Positions 17,384 through 25,749 of a stretch of 35,239 nt of DNA are shown here, one piece after another. A model generated the notes under the pieces. That model was not told the origin of the DNA. It ran no database searches and worked only from the letters and a program-made list of their open reading frames with translations. The DNA is from Negativicutes bacterium (GTDB lineage Bacteria > Bacillota_C > Negativicutes > Sporomusales_B > JARLHX01): assembly GCA_031292015.1 (NCBI GenBank), contig JARLHY010000093.1, forward strand, positions 1 to 35,239, in the 5' to 3' direction. Position 1 is the first letter of the stretch, and each line of letters starts with the position of its first letter. The position numbers and the translations under genes were made by a program.

Positions 17384-18153
17384 ATCCCCTCCCCCCTCTC
17401 CAGGTTGTCAAGTTCTTCGATGAGTTCAGCCTGCAGCAGCGAAAGGATGTCGCTGCGAAGCTGCAGATATTCCTTGTTGTTGATGAGTTGGGAGCGGCGG
17501 CGGGGGCGCTGGAAAGGCACCGGGAGGATCTGGCGGATGCGGCCGGGGCTTGGAGTGAAAACCACGATCCTGTCGGCCAGGTAGAGCGCCTCGTCGATAT
17601 CATGGGTTACCAGGAAAACCGTTTTTTTATTGCCGGCTTCCTGCCAGAGACGCAGCAGCAGATCCTGAAGATAGATCCGGTTTTTGGCGTCCACCGCTCC
17701 GAAGGGTTCATCCAGCAGATAGATGGGCGCCCCCAGGGCAAAGGCTCTGGCGATAGCCACCCGCTGCCGCATGCCGCCGGAAAGCTCGCCGGGGTATTTC
17801 GCCCCGGCGTCGCTGAGGCCGACAATGTCCAGCAGTTTCTTCGCCTGATCCTTGGACGCGGTCCCGACCTGTTTCAGGGCAAAAGATATGTTGTCCACAG
17901 CGGTCATCCAGGGAAAAAGGGAATAGTCCTGAAATACCACCGCCCGGTCGGGTCCGGGGCCGGTTACCGGGCGGCCGTTCAGAAAAATCTCGCCGCTGGT
18001 GGGGGCCACCAGCCCGGCCAGCAGGGCGATGGTCGAACTTTTTCCGCCGCCGCTGGGACCGACCACCGCGACGAACTCCCCCTCCGCGATGTCCAGGCTG
18101 ATGTCCTTCAGCGAAGGTTCGCTTGCCTGCTGCCCCGGATAGACAAGAGACAC
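17380..18153 (-). CDS. ABC importer ATPase 1 (SsuB/TauB-type)
   Basis: A 257-residue (from GTG 18153) nucleotide-binding subunit with Walker A GPSGGGKSS, Q-loop FQDYSLFPW, signature LSGGMRQRVAIARA, Walker B YLLDEPFGAVD and switch His in VTHDIDEAL. Start problem: GTG 18153 is the first ordinary in-frame start but lies within the first beta-strand. The frame is open upstream to the SBP stop and encodes LAFLRLTN just before it, which fits the family's N-terminus. An AAAGGA site is at 18193-18188, spaced for in-frame ATT 18183 or CTG 18177. So either a non-standard start is used or the N-terminus is shortened. It overlaps the permease by four bases. Confidence 0.88.
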   Translation of the reverse strand: MSLVYPGQQASEPSLKDISLDIAEGEFVAVVGPSGGGKSSTIALLAGLVAPTSGEIFLNGRPVTGPGPDRAVVFQDYSLFPWMTAVDNISFALKQVGTASKDQAKKLLDIVGLSDAGAKYPGELSGGMRQRVAIARAFALGAPIYLLDEPFGAVDAKNRIYLQDLLLRLWQEAGNKKTVFLVTHDIDEALYLADRIVVFTPSPGRIRQILPVPFQRPRRRSQLINNKEYLQLRSDILSLLQAELIEELDNLERGEGI

Positions 18154-18195
18154 GTTAGTCAGTCTCAGGAAAGCCAGCGCAATCAGTCCTTTCTG

Positions 18196-19266
18196 TTACA
18201 GATCGTTTTTGGCGAAATCGCTTTCCAGCTTGATATAGGTCTGATTCTGGGGGTAGCGGGTCCGCAGATCTTTCAGCGCCTGCTGGTAGATGCCGGTATT
18301 GATGAACTTGGTTATATCCTGGTCGCTCTCCAGGTAGCCGATGCTCTTCATCGATTCCCAGAAATCAACCACCCGTTTTTTGTCCGGATCGGGGATGCTG
18401 TGAATATGGCCGCTGTACGCCGCTTGCTTGAGCAGGTTCTTGTCCAGCTTGACGTATTTGCTGAGGATTTCCACGGTGGCATCCTGGTTGTTGATATAGA
18501 AGTCATAGGCTCTGATCTGGGCCCGACTGAAGCGGATGAAGGCCTCCTGCTTGTTCTTGACGGTATCTTCAAGACCCACAAGGCGGCAGCAGACATGTCC
18601 GTCATAGTACTGGGACGACCATTCGACGATCTTCAGTCCCTGCTGCTCAGCCATCTCGGTGAAAGGCACCCAGATATTGCCGGCGTCGGCGCTGCCCTTC
18701 TTGACTGCTTCCAGCACGGCGGCCGGCGAGTCAAGCTCCTGGATGGTCACCTGGGTTTTCCAGTCGATGCCGGCTTTGGACAGACCGTAGCGCCATACCG
18801 CGTCACCCGAGGCCAGCCTCACGGTGGCCACTTTGGCGCCGACAAATCCCTGCGGGGTTTTAAACCGTTCGGCATTCTCCGGCCTGGCGACGATGGCGTG
18901 ACCCTCGCTCTGCATACCGCCGATAATGGTGAAGGGAGTTCCTTTGGAGATAAACACCAGCGGCCCCGCCGTCCCAAAGGAACCGGTGTCCAGCTTGCCG
19001 CTCTTGATGGCGTTCAGGCCCTCGCCGGTGTTGGTGAACTGGAACAGTTCGACATCCAGCCCTTCCTCGTCATAAAATCCTTTATCCTTGGCCACGAAAT
19101 AGAGGACATGACCGACAGCCGGCAGATAGCCGACATTAAACTTGATCTTTTCCGCCGGCGGCACGGCTTTTCCGTCCGGGGCCTGGGCTTTCTGACCGCC
19201 GCAGCCGGCCGCGACCAGGGTCACAATCAGCGCCAGGCACAGCCACAATACTCTTTTTTTCAGCAT
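18196..19266 (-). CDS. ABC importer substrate-binding lipoprotein 1 (SsuA/TauA/NMT1-like)
   Basis: A 356-residue lipoprotein: a basic N-terminus and hydrophobic segment end in the lipobox LVAAGC, so Cys22 should be lipidated and the protein anchored outside the membrane. The mature part is a periplasmic-binding-protein type II fold (FNVGYLPAVGHVLYFVAKDKGFYDEEGLDVELFQF is the usual first strand-helix-strand). A vicinal cysteine pair occurs at C226-C227 (YDGHVCCRL), and a similarly placed pair occurs in the second binding protein. ATG 19266 follows AGGAGTG. It heads the SBP-ATPase-permease module inside the L5 unit, 42 bases after the activator gene. Likely ligand: an organosulfur compound, inferred from context. 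Confidence 0.87.
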   Translation of the reverse strand: MLKKRVLWLCLALIVTLVAAGCGGQKAQAPDGKAVPPAEKIKFNVGYLPAVGHVLYFVAKDKGFYDEEGLDVELFQFTNTGEGLNAIKSGKLDTGSFGTAGPLVFISKGTPFTIIGGMQSEGHAIVARPENAERFKTPQGFVGAKVATVRLASGDAVWRYGLSKAGIDWKTQVTIQELDSPAAVLEAVKKGSADAGNIWVPFTEMAEQQGLKIVEWSSQYYDGHVCCRLVGLEDTVKNKQEAFIRFSRAQIRAYDFYINNQDATVEILSKYVKLDKNLLKQAAYSGHIHSIPDPDKKRVVDFWESMKSIGYLESDQDITKFINTGIYQQALKDLRTRYPQNQTYIKLESDFAKNDL

Positions 19267-19308
19267 TCGCGTTCACTCCTTGTCGTTTGTTTGCCTTTAC
19301 AGGGAAAT

Positions 19309-20970
19309 CTATATAGCCGGCGCAGCCAGATCCTGTGGCAGGTCCGGTTCAGGAAATTCCAGGCATTTTACGAACAGCCGGTCAAAGTTGGCCAGTGTCG
19401 CCAGTTCCAGCACCGTTACCGCCGCTACCGTCGCCCCGATATGCTGCCGCGCCTGGTTGTTCAACAAAAATTCCCGGCCGCCGGACAAAGAGGTGTTTCC
19501 CAAGAATTCGATTCTGCCGGCGAAGGCCGGCGGCAACAACCCGAGGTCGATAAGGCTTTCGGCCCGCAGGTGATAGCCGAAGGAGCCGGCGATCAGCACC
19601 CGCATGACATCTCCGGCCGTGAGGCCGTGGTGCTGAAGCAGCGCCTCGATGCCTGCCCTGATGGCCCCTTTGGCCAACTGGACCTGTCTGATGTCCTGCT
19701 GGGACAGTGTGATATCATCGGTTACCGTGAAAGCCGGCTTCCCATTGACTGAGGCCAACAGCCGGGCAAACTGCGGCGGCAACTTTTTGCTGAATTTGCC
19801 GCTGCCGGTCACCAGGCCGTACTTCACCAGTTCGGCGACGATGTCAAGCAGGCCGCTGCCGCAGATACCGCTTGCCGGCAGGTCGCCGATGGTCTTGATA
19901 TCGCGCTGACCGGCCGGGGACAGCCGGAACTGCTCCACCGCCCCTGGCGCCGCCCGCATTCCACAGCTGATGTTCATGCCTTCAAACGCCGGCCCGGCGG
20001 CGGTGGACGTGGCGACAAGAAGACCGTCCGCCGCCAGCACGATTTCACCGTTAGTGCCGATGTCGATGAACAGGTTAACCTCCTGCCGCTGCGCCAGACG
20101 GGCGGCGAGAACGCCGGAAGTGATGTCGGCTCCGACATAGGCGGATATCACCGGCGGCAGATAGACCATCGCCGAGGCTGCGGCATTGAGGCCAAGATCG
20201 GCGGCGGCGAGGCTGTTGCCGCCGCGAATCAACGGCGTGTAGGGAAACTTGCCGAGAGAGACCGGACTGATGTTTGCTCCCAGGTGGAGCATGCAGGTAT
20301 TGCCGCTGAACACCAGCTCGTAAATGCCGGACGGCGAAATCGCCGCCTTTTTGGTTACCTCGCCGGTCAGCCGGTTCACTTCGTCGATGAACAGCCGGTG
20401 CAGCTGCCGCAAACCTTCCTGATTTGACGCGTAGCGTATCCGGGAGAGTACGTCCTGAGCCAGCCGGCTCTGGGGATTTAGCGACCCGGCCGTGGCCAGT
20501 TCCCGGCCGGTCAGCAGGTCGATGAGCGAGACCACCAGGGTGGTGGTGCCAATGTCGACAACCAGCCCATACAGTGCTCCGGAGGTGTCGCCCTGTTCGG
20601 CGGCGGCTAGTTCGCCGCCGCGATAGACGGCGGTGATGTTGGCTGCCTGCAGGAAGTCCTTCCTGACGGGGCTGTCTATGGTCACGACTGCTGTAAGGCC
20701 GTCTTGTTTGATCTGGAGGTTGTCGCTGTCATGGCGCTCGATGATTTCGACGGTGGCGTCGCCCTGGAGGATTGTTTTGCAGGCCAGGGCGATTTTTCGC
20801 TCTTCGCCGGAAACCGTGACCGCCACCTTGCATTTGCCGCAGGTGCCGTTGCCGTTGCAGGGTGATTCCAGGGTCACCCCGGCCCGTCTGGCTGCGCCCA
20901 GAAGGCTCTCCCCGTCAGAAGAGACCACTTTGGTGGTTCTGTCGCTTAGGACAAAAATGACTTCAGCCAC
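19309..20970 (-). CDS. RACo-type reductive activator of corrinoid proteins (2Fe-2S ferredoxin plus ASKHA ATPase domain)
   Basis: A 553-residue protein that should re-reduce adventitiously oxidised Co(II) corrinoid to Co(I) using ATP. An N-terminal plant-type 2Fe-2S domain has ligands C38, C44, C47 and C64 (SPCNGNGTCGKC, then LACK). After a linker comes the DUF4445/ASKHA region with a phosphate-binding VDIGTTT, a second nucleotide motif DIGTNGEI, a GSGLLD segment and a C-terminal GRIEFLGNTSLSGG. The start is taken as GTG 20970, seven bases after AGGAGGG; GTG 20976, which overlaps the upstream stop, is also possible. It lies directly after two UroD-family methyltransferases and the corrinoid protein, the expected context. 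Confidence 0.9.
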   Translation of the reverse strand: MAEVIFVLSDRTTKVVSSDGESLLGAARRAGVTLESPCNGNGTCGKCKVAVTVSGEERKIALACKTILQGDATVEIIERHDSDNLQIKQDGLTAVVTIDSPVRKDFLQAANITAVYRGGELAAAEQGDTSGALYGLVVDIGTTTLVVSLIDLLTGRELATAGSLNPQSRLAQDVLSRIRYASNQEGLRQLHRLFIDEVNRLTGEVTKKAAISPSGIYELVFSGNTCMLHLGANISPVSLGKFPYTPLIRGGNSLAAADLGLNAAASAMVYLPPVISAYVGADITSGVLAARLAQRQEVNLFIDIGTNGEIVLAADGLLVATSTAAGPAFEGMNISCGMRAAPGAVEQFRLSPAGQRDIKTIGDLPASGICGSGLLDIVAELVKYGLVTGSGKFSKKLPPQFARLLASVNGKPAFTVTDDITLSQQDIRQVQLAKGAIRAGIEALLQHHGLTAGDVMRVLIAGSFGYHLRAESLIDLGLLPPAFAGRIEFLGNTSLSGGREFLLNNQARQHIGATVAAVTVLELATLANFDRLFVKCLEFPEPDLPQDLAAPAI

Positions 20971-20972
20971 CT

Positions 20973-21989
20973 TCACCCCTCCTTTACGCCGCCGGTCATC
21001 GCCCGGATGCACGCCAGCGACGTGGAGGTGCTCAGACCGCAGGCCGGAGATATGATGTCGATGCCGTCGGCGACCAGTTGCCGGGCCTGGTCGGCCACTT
21101 TTGCGGCCGGCCCGAATTCCAGCAGATAGGTGCTGAGGTTGCCCATGGTGGTGATTCCGGGAAAGTCAGCCTTGAGCTGCTTGAGGTTGACCACCGCGTC
21201 GGTGCTGACGGCGTCGGCTCCGATGCCGGCGATCAGCGGGCGCACACTGTTCATGTTGCCGCAGATATGGACAAGCACCGGCACCTTGCGGGCGTGCAGG
21301 GCGGCGATGATTTTGCCGATATAAGGAACCGCGAATTCCTTGAAGGTTTTGGGGCCCAGTATTTCCCCGGTGGCGGTGGGGTCACCGATGGATATGACGG
21401 TGGCCCCGCTGTCGACCAGCCGCCCGGCAAAAGCGATGAGCAGTTCGGTGACGTATTCCAGGACCCGGTGGCACTCGGCCGGGGTTTTGCGAAACTCTTT
21501 CAGCAGCGTCACCGGATCGACCAGGCTGGCCGCAGTGCTGATCGGGCCGGTCAGATTACCGATAACCGGGACGTCGGGATAGCGGCGGGCCAATATCGAC
21601 GCCGCTTCAGCCACTACGGCGATGCGGCCGCTGTCCAGCATGGCTCCGATATCCCTGGTTGTAACCAGGCCGGCTGACGGAAAAACTTCTTTGGTGATTT
21701 TGGGTTCGCAGGCCAGGGTGCCGTAGGTGACTTCGCTGCCCAGCACTTCGGCCTCCACCGTCATGCAGAAGGGAATTCCCAGGTTCTCGAAGCCGGTCAA
21801 TTCATGTACGTCGCCGGCCAGGTCGGCCATAAGGGCCGCATCGCTGTGAGCTTCCGGCAGGGTATGGCCGGTGTTGTTCATGACCTCGACGATGGCAGCG
21901 TTCATCATTCCTCCGGTGCAGATCACCGGCGGTCGGTCGGTTTTTTCCTTACGGGCAACGGCCAGCAGCCTTTCTTTGGGACTCAGCAT
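20973..21989 (-). CDS. UroD-family corrinoid methyltransferase 2
   Basis: A 338-residue MtaA/CmuA-like methyltransferase with the zinc-thiolate set H241, C243 (LVHICGNM) and C317 (SPACGLST). Family landmarks also seen: TGPISTAASL near 147-156 and SIGDPTATGEILGP near 200-213. It begins in a one-base TAATG overlap with methyltransferase 3 and ends overlapping the activator gene, so the corrinoid protein, methyltransferases 3 and 2 and the activator are tightly coupled. One of the pair probably methylates the corrinoid from a donor and the other moves the methyl to a thiol or other acceptor; which does which cannot be told from sequence. No pterin-binding (MtrH-like or MetH-like) methyltransferase is present in the window. 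Confidence 0.87.
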   Translation of the reverse strand: MLSPKERLLAVARKEKTDRPPVICTGGMMNAAIVEVMNNTGHTLPEAHSDAALMADLAGDVHELTGFENLGIPFCMTVEAEVLGSEVTYGTLACEPKITKEVFPSAGLVTTRDIGAMLDSGRIAVVAEAASILARRYPDVPVIGNLTGPISTAASLVDPVTLLKEFRKTPAECHRVLEYVTELLIAFAGRLVDSGATVISIGDPTATGEILGPKTFKEFAVPYIGKIIAALHARKVPVLVHICGNMNSVRPLIAGIGADAVSTDAVVNLKQLKADFPGITTMGNLSTYLLEFGPAAKVADQARQLVADGIDIISPACGLSTSTSLACIRAMTGGVKEG

Positions 21990-23065
21990 TATTGTCCAAC
22001 TCCCCCTGCCAGCAATTTATCCGCATTTACCGGATACCCGATTTCCCTGACTGTGGCCAGCATGGCGTCGATGTTGGCGAAGGGGGTCTCGGTCGGCAGG
22101 CTGCAGCCGCTGGCGACGATATAGCCTTTGGGATTGTCATGGCCCTGGGCGACGCATTCGCGCACCGCCGCCCGTACGTCGGCAGGCGTCCCCTGGAGCA
22201 TGACCTCCGAGGGCTTGATGTTGCCCATCAGCCTCGCCCGGTGGCCGACTTTTTCCTTGGCCGCAAGGAGGCTGGCAGCGTTGTCGATGCTGAGGCAGTC
22301 GGCCCCGGCGTCGCACATGTCCGGCCAGATTTTCGCCGTTTTGCCGCAGATATGAAGAGTCACGGTTTTGCCGCGGGAATGGATGTAGTCGATCAGCCGC
22401 TTCAGGTAGGGAAAAGCGAATTCGCGAAACTGGCCGGGGCTGATGACTGTGGAGGATGACATGGGATCGGTCAGGCTGGGACTGCAGCCTGCGTCGATAA
22501 TGGCCTGGGAGTAGCGCAGGGCGGTTTCCAGCGACAGCTCGCAAAGCCGGTGCACGGCCTGGGAGTCTTTGCCCACCAGCCTGACAAGGTTTTCGGTGCC
22601 GATAAGAAAGGATGCGTTGGTGAAAGGGCCGGTTACGGCGCCGGTCACGGCCACCTCTTGACCGACCGCGTCCACAGCGATTTTCATGGCCTCGAGATGC
22701 TGGGGCAGATTGCCGTCCCGGTAAGGGTCAGCCGGTTTGAGAGCATCGATTTCTTCCACTGCGGTTATAGCCGGTGCTTCAAGATAGGCGGTTTCATCGG
22801 CCGGATAGCGGACCTTCGCCCCCATCGCTTCGGCCTGGCCGTAAAGATCGGTAAAAATACGGATGATATCATAGCCAAACCGCCGGTAGGCGGCGATCTG
22901 CGCCGCAGCGATCAATTTACCGTTCCCGCGGAAATCGGCCACTTTGACGCCGAGCACCCGGGCGGCGGTGTTGCCGACAATCGGCACGCACGGCAACCTG
23001 TCGATGGCTTGGTTCCGGTTGTAAGCGCCGAGCCGCTCCAGCGGGGTCATCTGATCTTTGGACAT
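21989..23065 (-). CDS. UroD-family corrinoid methyltransferase 3
   Basis: A 358-residue relative of MtaA/MtsA/CmuA. The zinc-thiolate residues are H238, C240 (TLHICGKT) and C321 (VASGCSLP). It has TGPFTNASFLIG (about 145-156) and LTDPMSSSTVISP (about 198-210), the counterpart of the active-site segment in methyltransferase 2. Its ATG overlaps the corrinoid protein stop (TGATG) after a GGTGG ribosome site, so the two proteins are made from one message in linked amounts. It is clearly diverged from methyltransferase 2 and not a recent duplicate. Likely acts on the corrinoid protein directly upstream; methyl donor unknown. Confidence 0.87.
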   Translation of the reverse strand: MSKDQMTPLERLGAYNRNQAIDRLPCVPIVGNTAARVLGVKVADFRGNGKLIAAAQIAAYRRFGYDIIRIFTDLYGQAEAMGAKVRYPADETAYLEAPAITAVEEIDALKPADPYRDGNLPQHLEAMKIAVDAVGQEVAVTGAVTGPFTNASFLIGTENLVRLVGKDSQAVHRLCELSLETALRYSQAIIDAGCSPSLTDPMSSSTVISPGQFREFAFPYLKRLIDYIHSRGKTVTLHICGKTAKIWPDMCDAGADCLSIDNAASLLAAKEKVGHRARLMGNIKPSEVMLQGTPADVRAAVRECVAQGHDNPKGYIVASGCSLPTETPFANIDAMLATVREIGYPVNADKLLAGGVGQ

Positions 23066-23721
23066 CAGCTGCCACCACCCAACAGACTCCTTACCTTTCG
23101 CACCGCTTCCGTGGCGTTGGCGGCATAAGCGTCGGCGCCGATCTTGTCGGCGAAGGACTGGGACACCGGCCCGCCGCCGATAATAACCCGGAAAGAATCC
23201 CGGCGATTTCCCTCCTGCAGGAGCCGGATGACTTCAAACATGCCGTCCATGGTGGTGGTCATCAGGGTGGAAACAGCGATGATCTTTGCCCCTGTCTCGA
23301 CGGCCTTGCCGACGAATTCCGCCGGCGGAATGTCCCGGCCGAGGTCGATCAGCTCGAAACCCGCCGTTTCCAGCATAATCTTGACGATGTTTTTGCCGAT
23401 GTCGTGGGTGTCGCCTTCGACGACGCCGATCACGATCTTGTGTTTTTCGGCGGCGTCATCGGTCTTAAGGTGGGGCCGCAGTACATCGAGGCCGGCGTAC
23501 ATCGCGTCAGAGCACATCAGCAGTTCGGGGATGAAGTATTCTTCCTCCTCAAACAGGCGCCCGGCGCGTTCCATTCCGTCGGCCAATCCTTTTTCGATGC
23601 CTTCGTACGCGTCGATACCTGCGGCGATGACCGCCCCGGCGGCCTCAACCGCCCCTTCCTCCTCCATCTCCAGCACCGCGTCGGACAAATCATGCAGCAG
23701 TTCTTCCTTAGCCTTTGTCAT
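23065..23721 (-). CDS. Methyltransferase corrinoid-binding protein (MtaC/MtbC/MtsB-like)
   Basis: A 218-residue cobalamin-binding shuttle protein. An N-terminal four-helix cap (about residues 1-90, with GLADGMERAGRLFEEEEYFIPELL) precedes the Rossmann-type B12 domain with EGDTHDIGKNIV, whose His106 is the base-off lower ligand of cobalt; VSTLMTTTM near 150 and GGGPV near 185 are the other B12-contact loops. ATG 23721 follows CAGGAGGTAGAG; the frame's earlier start at 23745 lacks a site. It is the first gene of the eleven-gene unit and directly follows leader element L5. It would carry the methyl group between the UroD-family enzymes and be reactivated by the RACo-type protein. Confidence 0.92.
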   Translation of the reverse strand: MTKAKEELLHDLSDAVLEMEEEGAVEAAGAVIAAGIDAYEGIEKGLADGMERAGRLFEEEEYFIPELLMCSDAMYAGLDVLRPHLKTDDAAEKHKIVIGVVEGDTHDIGKNIVKIMLETAGFELIDLGRDIPPAEFVGKAVETGAKIIAVSTLMTTTMDGMFEVIRLLQEGNRRDSFRVIIGGGPVSQSFADKIGADAYAANATEAVRKVRSLLGGGS

Positions 23722-23771
23722 GGCTCTACCTCCTGTTTCAAACAAAAATGGGTTATGATACGTTTCCAGCG

Positions 23772-23836
23772 AAACAACAAAAGGCTAAAGAGAAGGGACT
23801 AGCCCATCATCTTTAGCCTTCAGTTCACTGATCAGC
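23772..23836 (-). promoter_or_regulatory. Leader element L5 upstream of the corrinoid/nitrogenase-like unit
   Basis: On the - strand GCU GA UCAG (from 23836), loop UGAA, CUGA A GGC (ending 23816), a perfect consensus copy. The terminator stem is AAGGCUAAAGA/UCUUUAGCCUU (23820-23810 with 23791-23781) with an inner GGG/CCC, followed by UUGUUGUUU. It lies 51 bases before the corrinoid protein start and controls access to about 11.4 kb of genes. A possible -10 (TAAAAT, 12 bases upstream of the element) lacks a good -35. Confidence 0.73.
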
Positions 23837-23896
23837 TTGTTATGATTCATTTTATCCGCGCACCAAAGCAAACGTGCCTGGGGGGACAGAAAATAG

Positions 23897-24919
23897 TCAG
23901 TTGACTCCTTCCAGCCTGACGAACACCCGGCGCTTGAGTACTGCTTCGCTTGTAGTCGGTTCGAGGACACCAATCGACTTCATTTCGGTGATCGCCAAGT
24001 CTACTGCTTTTTCACCGCCGTCCACCGACGGGATGTAGTTGTAAGACTTCAAAAGTTTGGCGATCAGCTCGACATTCCCCGGCACGTACTTCTTCTCGAC
24101 CATCAGCTTCGCCGCTTCGTCCTGGTTGGCGGCTACCCACTTGGCGCCTTTCATCAGCGCCCTGGTCACGGCGGCCGCACCGGCGGGATCTTCTTTCAGG
24201 AATTTGCCGCTGATGGTGGCCATGCAGCAGTATTCCTGGCTGTAGGGCTGGTCATCGGCGGTGTTGATCAGCTTGCGCGCCTTGCCTTTTTCAACGATAA
24301 GCTGGGAGATGGGATCGGACAGGGTAATGGCCGCCACCTCGCCCCGGTCAAGCGCTCCTTCCAGTTCGGTTGCCGGAAAAGCGCGCCACTGAACATCCTT
24401 CTTGGGGTCGACGTTGGCCTTGGCGAGGGCTCGCATGGTGAAAACCATCGGGCCGTCCCCCATGCCGTTGTTGCCGATGGTCTTGCCTTTGAGGTCGGCC
24501 ACTGTCTTGATGTCGGAGCCTGTGGGCACCAGCGTCTGGATGCAGCCGGTATGGATACCAGCGGTAAACGAGGCGTTGACGCCTTGTTCAAAGGGTTTGA
24601 CCCACTTCATGACCATGCCGTTGGCGGCCTCGATTTTGCCGGTAGTCAACGCCTCTTTCAGGGTTTCGAAATCGACCTTCACCAGTTCGACCTCCAGCCC
24701 TTCCTCTTTAAAGAAACCTTTTTCATAGGCCGAATAGATAAAGGCCTCGCAGGCTCCGCCGGCGTAGCCGATCTTGATTTTTTTCGGCCCCTGGGCCTGC
24801 TGGGCGCTCTGACTTTTGCCGCAGCCGGCCGCCAGCAGCAAAACTCCGGTCAGCAGGAAAACAGACAGCATAACAGCCAGTACCCGGAATCGCGGGGAAT
24901 GCTTCAGCTTTTTGGGCAT
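23897..24919 (-). CDS. ABC importer substrate-binding lipoprotein 2 (SsuA/NMT1-like)
   Basis: A 340-residue lipoprotein with a long hydrophobic leader ending in the lipobox LLAAGC (Cys33 lipidated). The mature domain is a type II periplasmic binding protein (KIGYAGGACEAFIYSAYEKGFFKEEGLEVELV). It carries a vicinal cysteine pair C231-C232 (SQEYCCMATISG), matching the position of the pair in binding protein 1, plus further cysteines at 57 and 126. ATG 24919 follows TGAGGAGGAGAAAA. It is last in a permease-ATPase-SBP unit headed by L6, the reverse gene order of importer 1. Ligand unknown, probably an organosulfur compound. Confidence 0.86.
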   Translation of the reverse strand: MPKKLKHSPRFRVLAVMLSVFLLTGVLLLAAGCGKSQSAQQAQGPKKIKIGYAGGACEAFIYSAYEKGFFKEEGLEVELVKVDFETLKEALTTGKIEAANGMVMKWVKPFEQGVNASFTAGIHTGCIQTLVPTGSDIKTVADLKGKTIGNNGMGDGPMVFTMRALAKANVDPKKDVQWRAFPATELEGALDRGEVAAITLSDPISQLIVEKGKARKLINTADDQPYSQEYCCMATISGKFLKEDPAGAAAVTRALMKGAKWVAANQDEAAKLMVEKKYVPGNVELIAKLLKSYNYIPSVDGGEKAVDLAITEMKSIGVLEPTTSEAVLKRRVFVRLEGVN

Positions 24920-24939
24920 TTTTTCTCCTCCTCAGGCTT

Positions 24940-25749
24940 TTATAAGTAATAGTCAGGTGAATCATCATGAGCCAGCTGGAACAACTCCAGCACTTCCGAG
25001 CGGATACGGAAAAAATCGGGATAATTCCGCCGCCGCGGCCGCTCCAGGCGAACATCGGCGATCTTTACCACCTTGCCGGGGCGCGGGGTCATGACGATGA
25101 TCCGGTCGGCAAGATAAACGGCTTCGTCGATATCGTGGGTGACGAAAACCATGGTGGTTCCCCGGTCCTGCCAGATGCGGAGGATTTCCTCCTGCATCTT
25201 CATCCGGGTGAAAGCGTCCAGCGCGCCGAGCGGTTCGTCCAGCAGCAGTACTTTGGGATGGTTAACCAGCGCCCGGGCCAGCGCGGCCCGCTGGGCCATG
25301 CCGCCGGACAACTGGTAGGGATAGGCGTTTTCAAAGCCGTCGAGTCCCACCAGGCTGATATAGTCGTCGATATCGCAGCGCTGTTTCCAGGGGAGGCCCC
25401 GGGCGTCCCAGCCTGTAGCCACATTTTCCCGCACCGTTTTCCAGGGAAAAAGGGTCGGATCCTGGAAAACCAGACCTCTTGTATAATGGGGGCCGGTGAC
25501 TTTTTCCCCGTCCAGGGTAATGACCCCGGCACCGGGCGAATCCAGCCCGGCTATCAGCCTCAGCAGCGTTGACTTGCCGCAGCCGCTGGGCCCGAGCAGG
25601 CAGACGAACTCTCCCGCACCGATGGTCAGGTCGACGGATGCCAGAGCTACAACCTCGGCCCCGGCGGCGTCGTGAAAAATCTTGCCGACACCATGGATGT
25701 CCAAGCGCCCGGCTGTTTCCTTTGCAGTCAGACTCTGCGCCCCTACCAT
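24940..25749 (-). CDS. ABC importer ATPase 2 (SsuB/TauB-type)
   Basis: A 269-residue nucleotide-binding subunit: Walker A GPSGCGKST, Q-loop FQDPTLFPW, signature LSGGMAQRAALARA, Walker B VLLLDEPLGALD and switch VTHDIDEAVYLADR. The start is ATG 25749, which overlaps the permease stop in ATGGTAG and has AAGGGG nine bases upstream. The long in-frame extension to 26028 lies inside the permease gene in another frame and is not coding. It is cytoplasmic and couples ATP hydrolysis to uptake through permease 2. It differs clearly from ATPase 1, so the two importers are separate systems and not a recent duplication. Confidence 0.92.
   Translation of the reverse strand: MVGAQSLTAKETAGRLDIHGVGKIFHDAAGAEVVALASVDLTIGAGEFVCLLGPSGCGKSTLLRLIAGLDSPGAGVITLDGEKVTGPHYTRGLVFQDPTLFPWKTVRENVATGWDARGLPWKQRCDIDDYISLVGLDGFENAYPYQLSGGMAQRAALARALVNHPKVLLLDEPLGALDAFTRMKMQEEILRIWQDRGTTMVFVTHDIDEAVYLADRIIVMTPRPGKVVKIADVRLERPRRRNYPDFFRIRSEVLELFQLAHDDSPDYYL

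Noticed and set aside
15559..23065. Heme-pathway uroporphyrinogen decarboxylases
   Set aside because: All three UroD-like proteins carry the His-x-Cys plus Cys zinc-thiolate residues of corrinoid methyltransferases and sit with a corrinoid protein and its activator.
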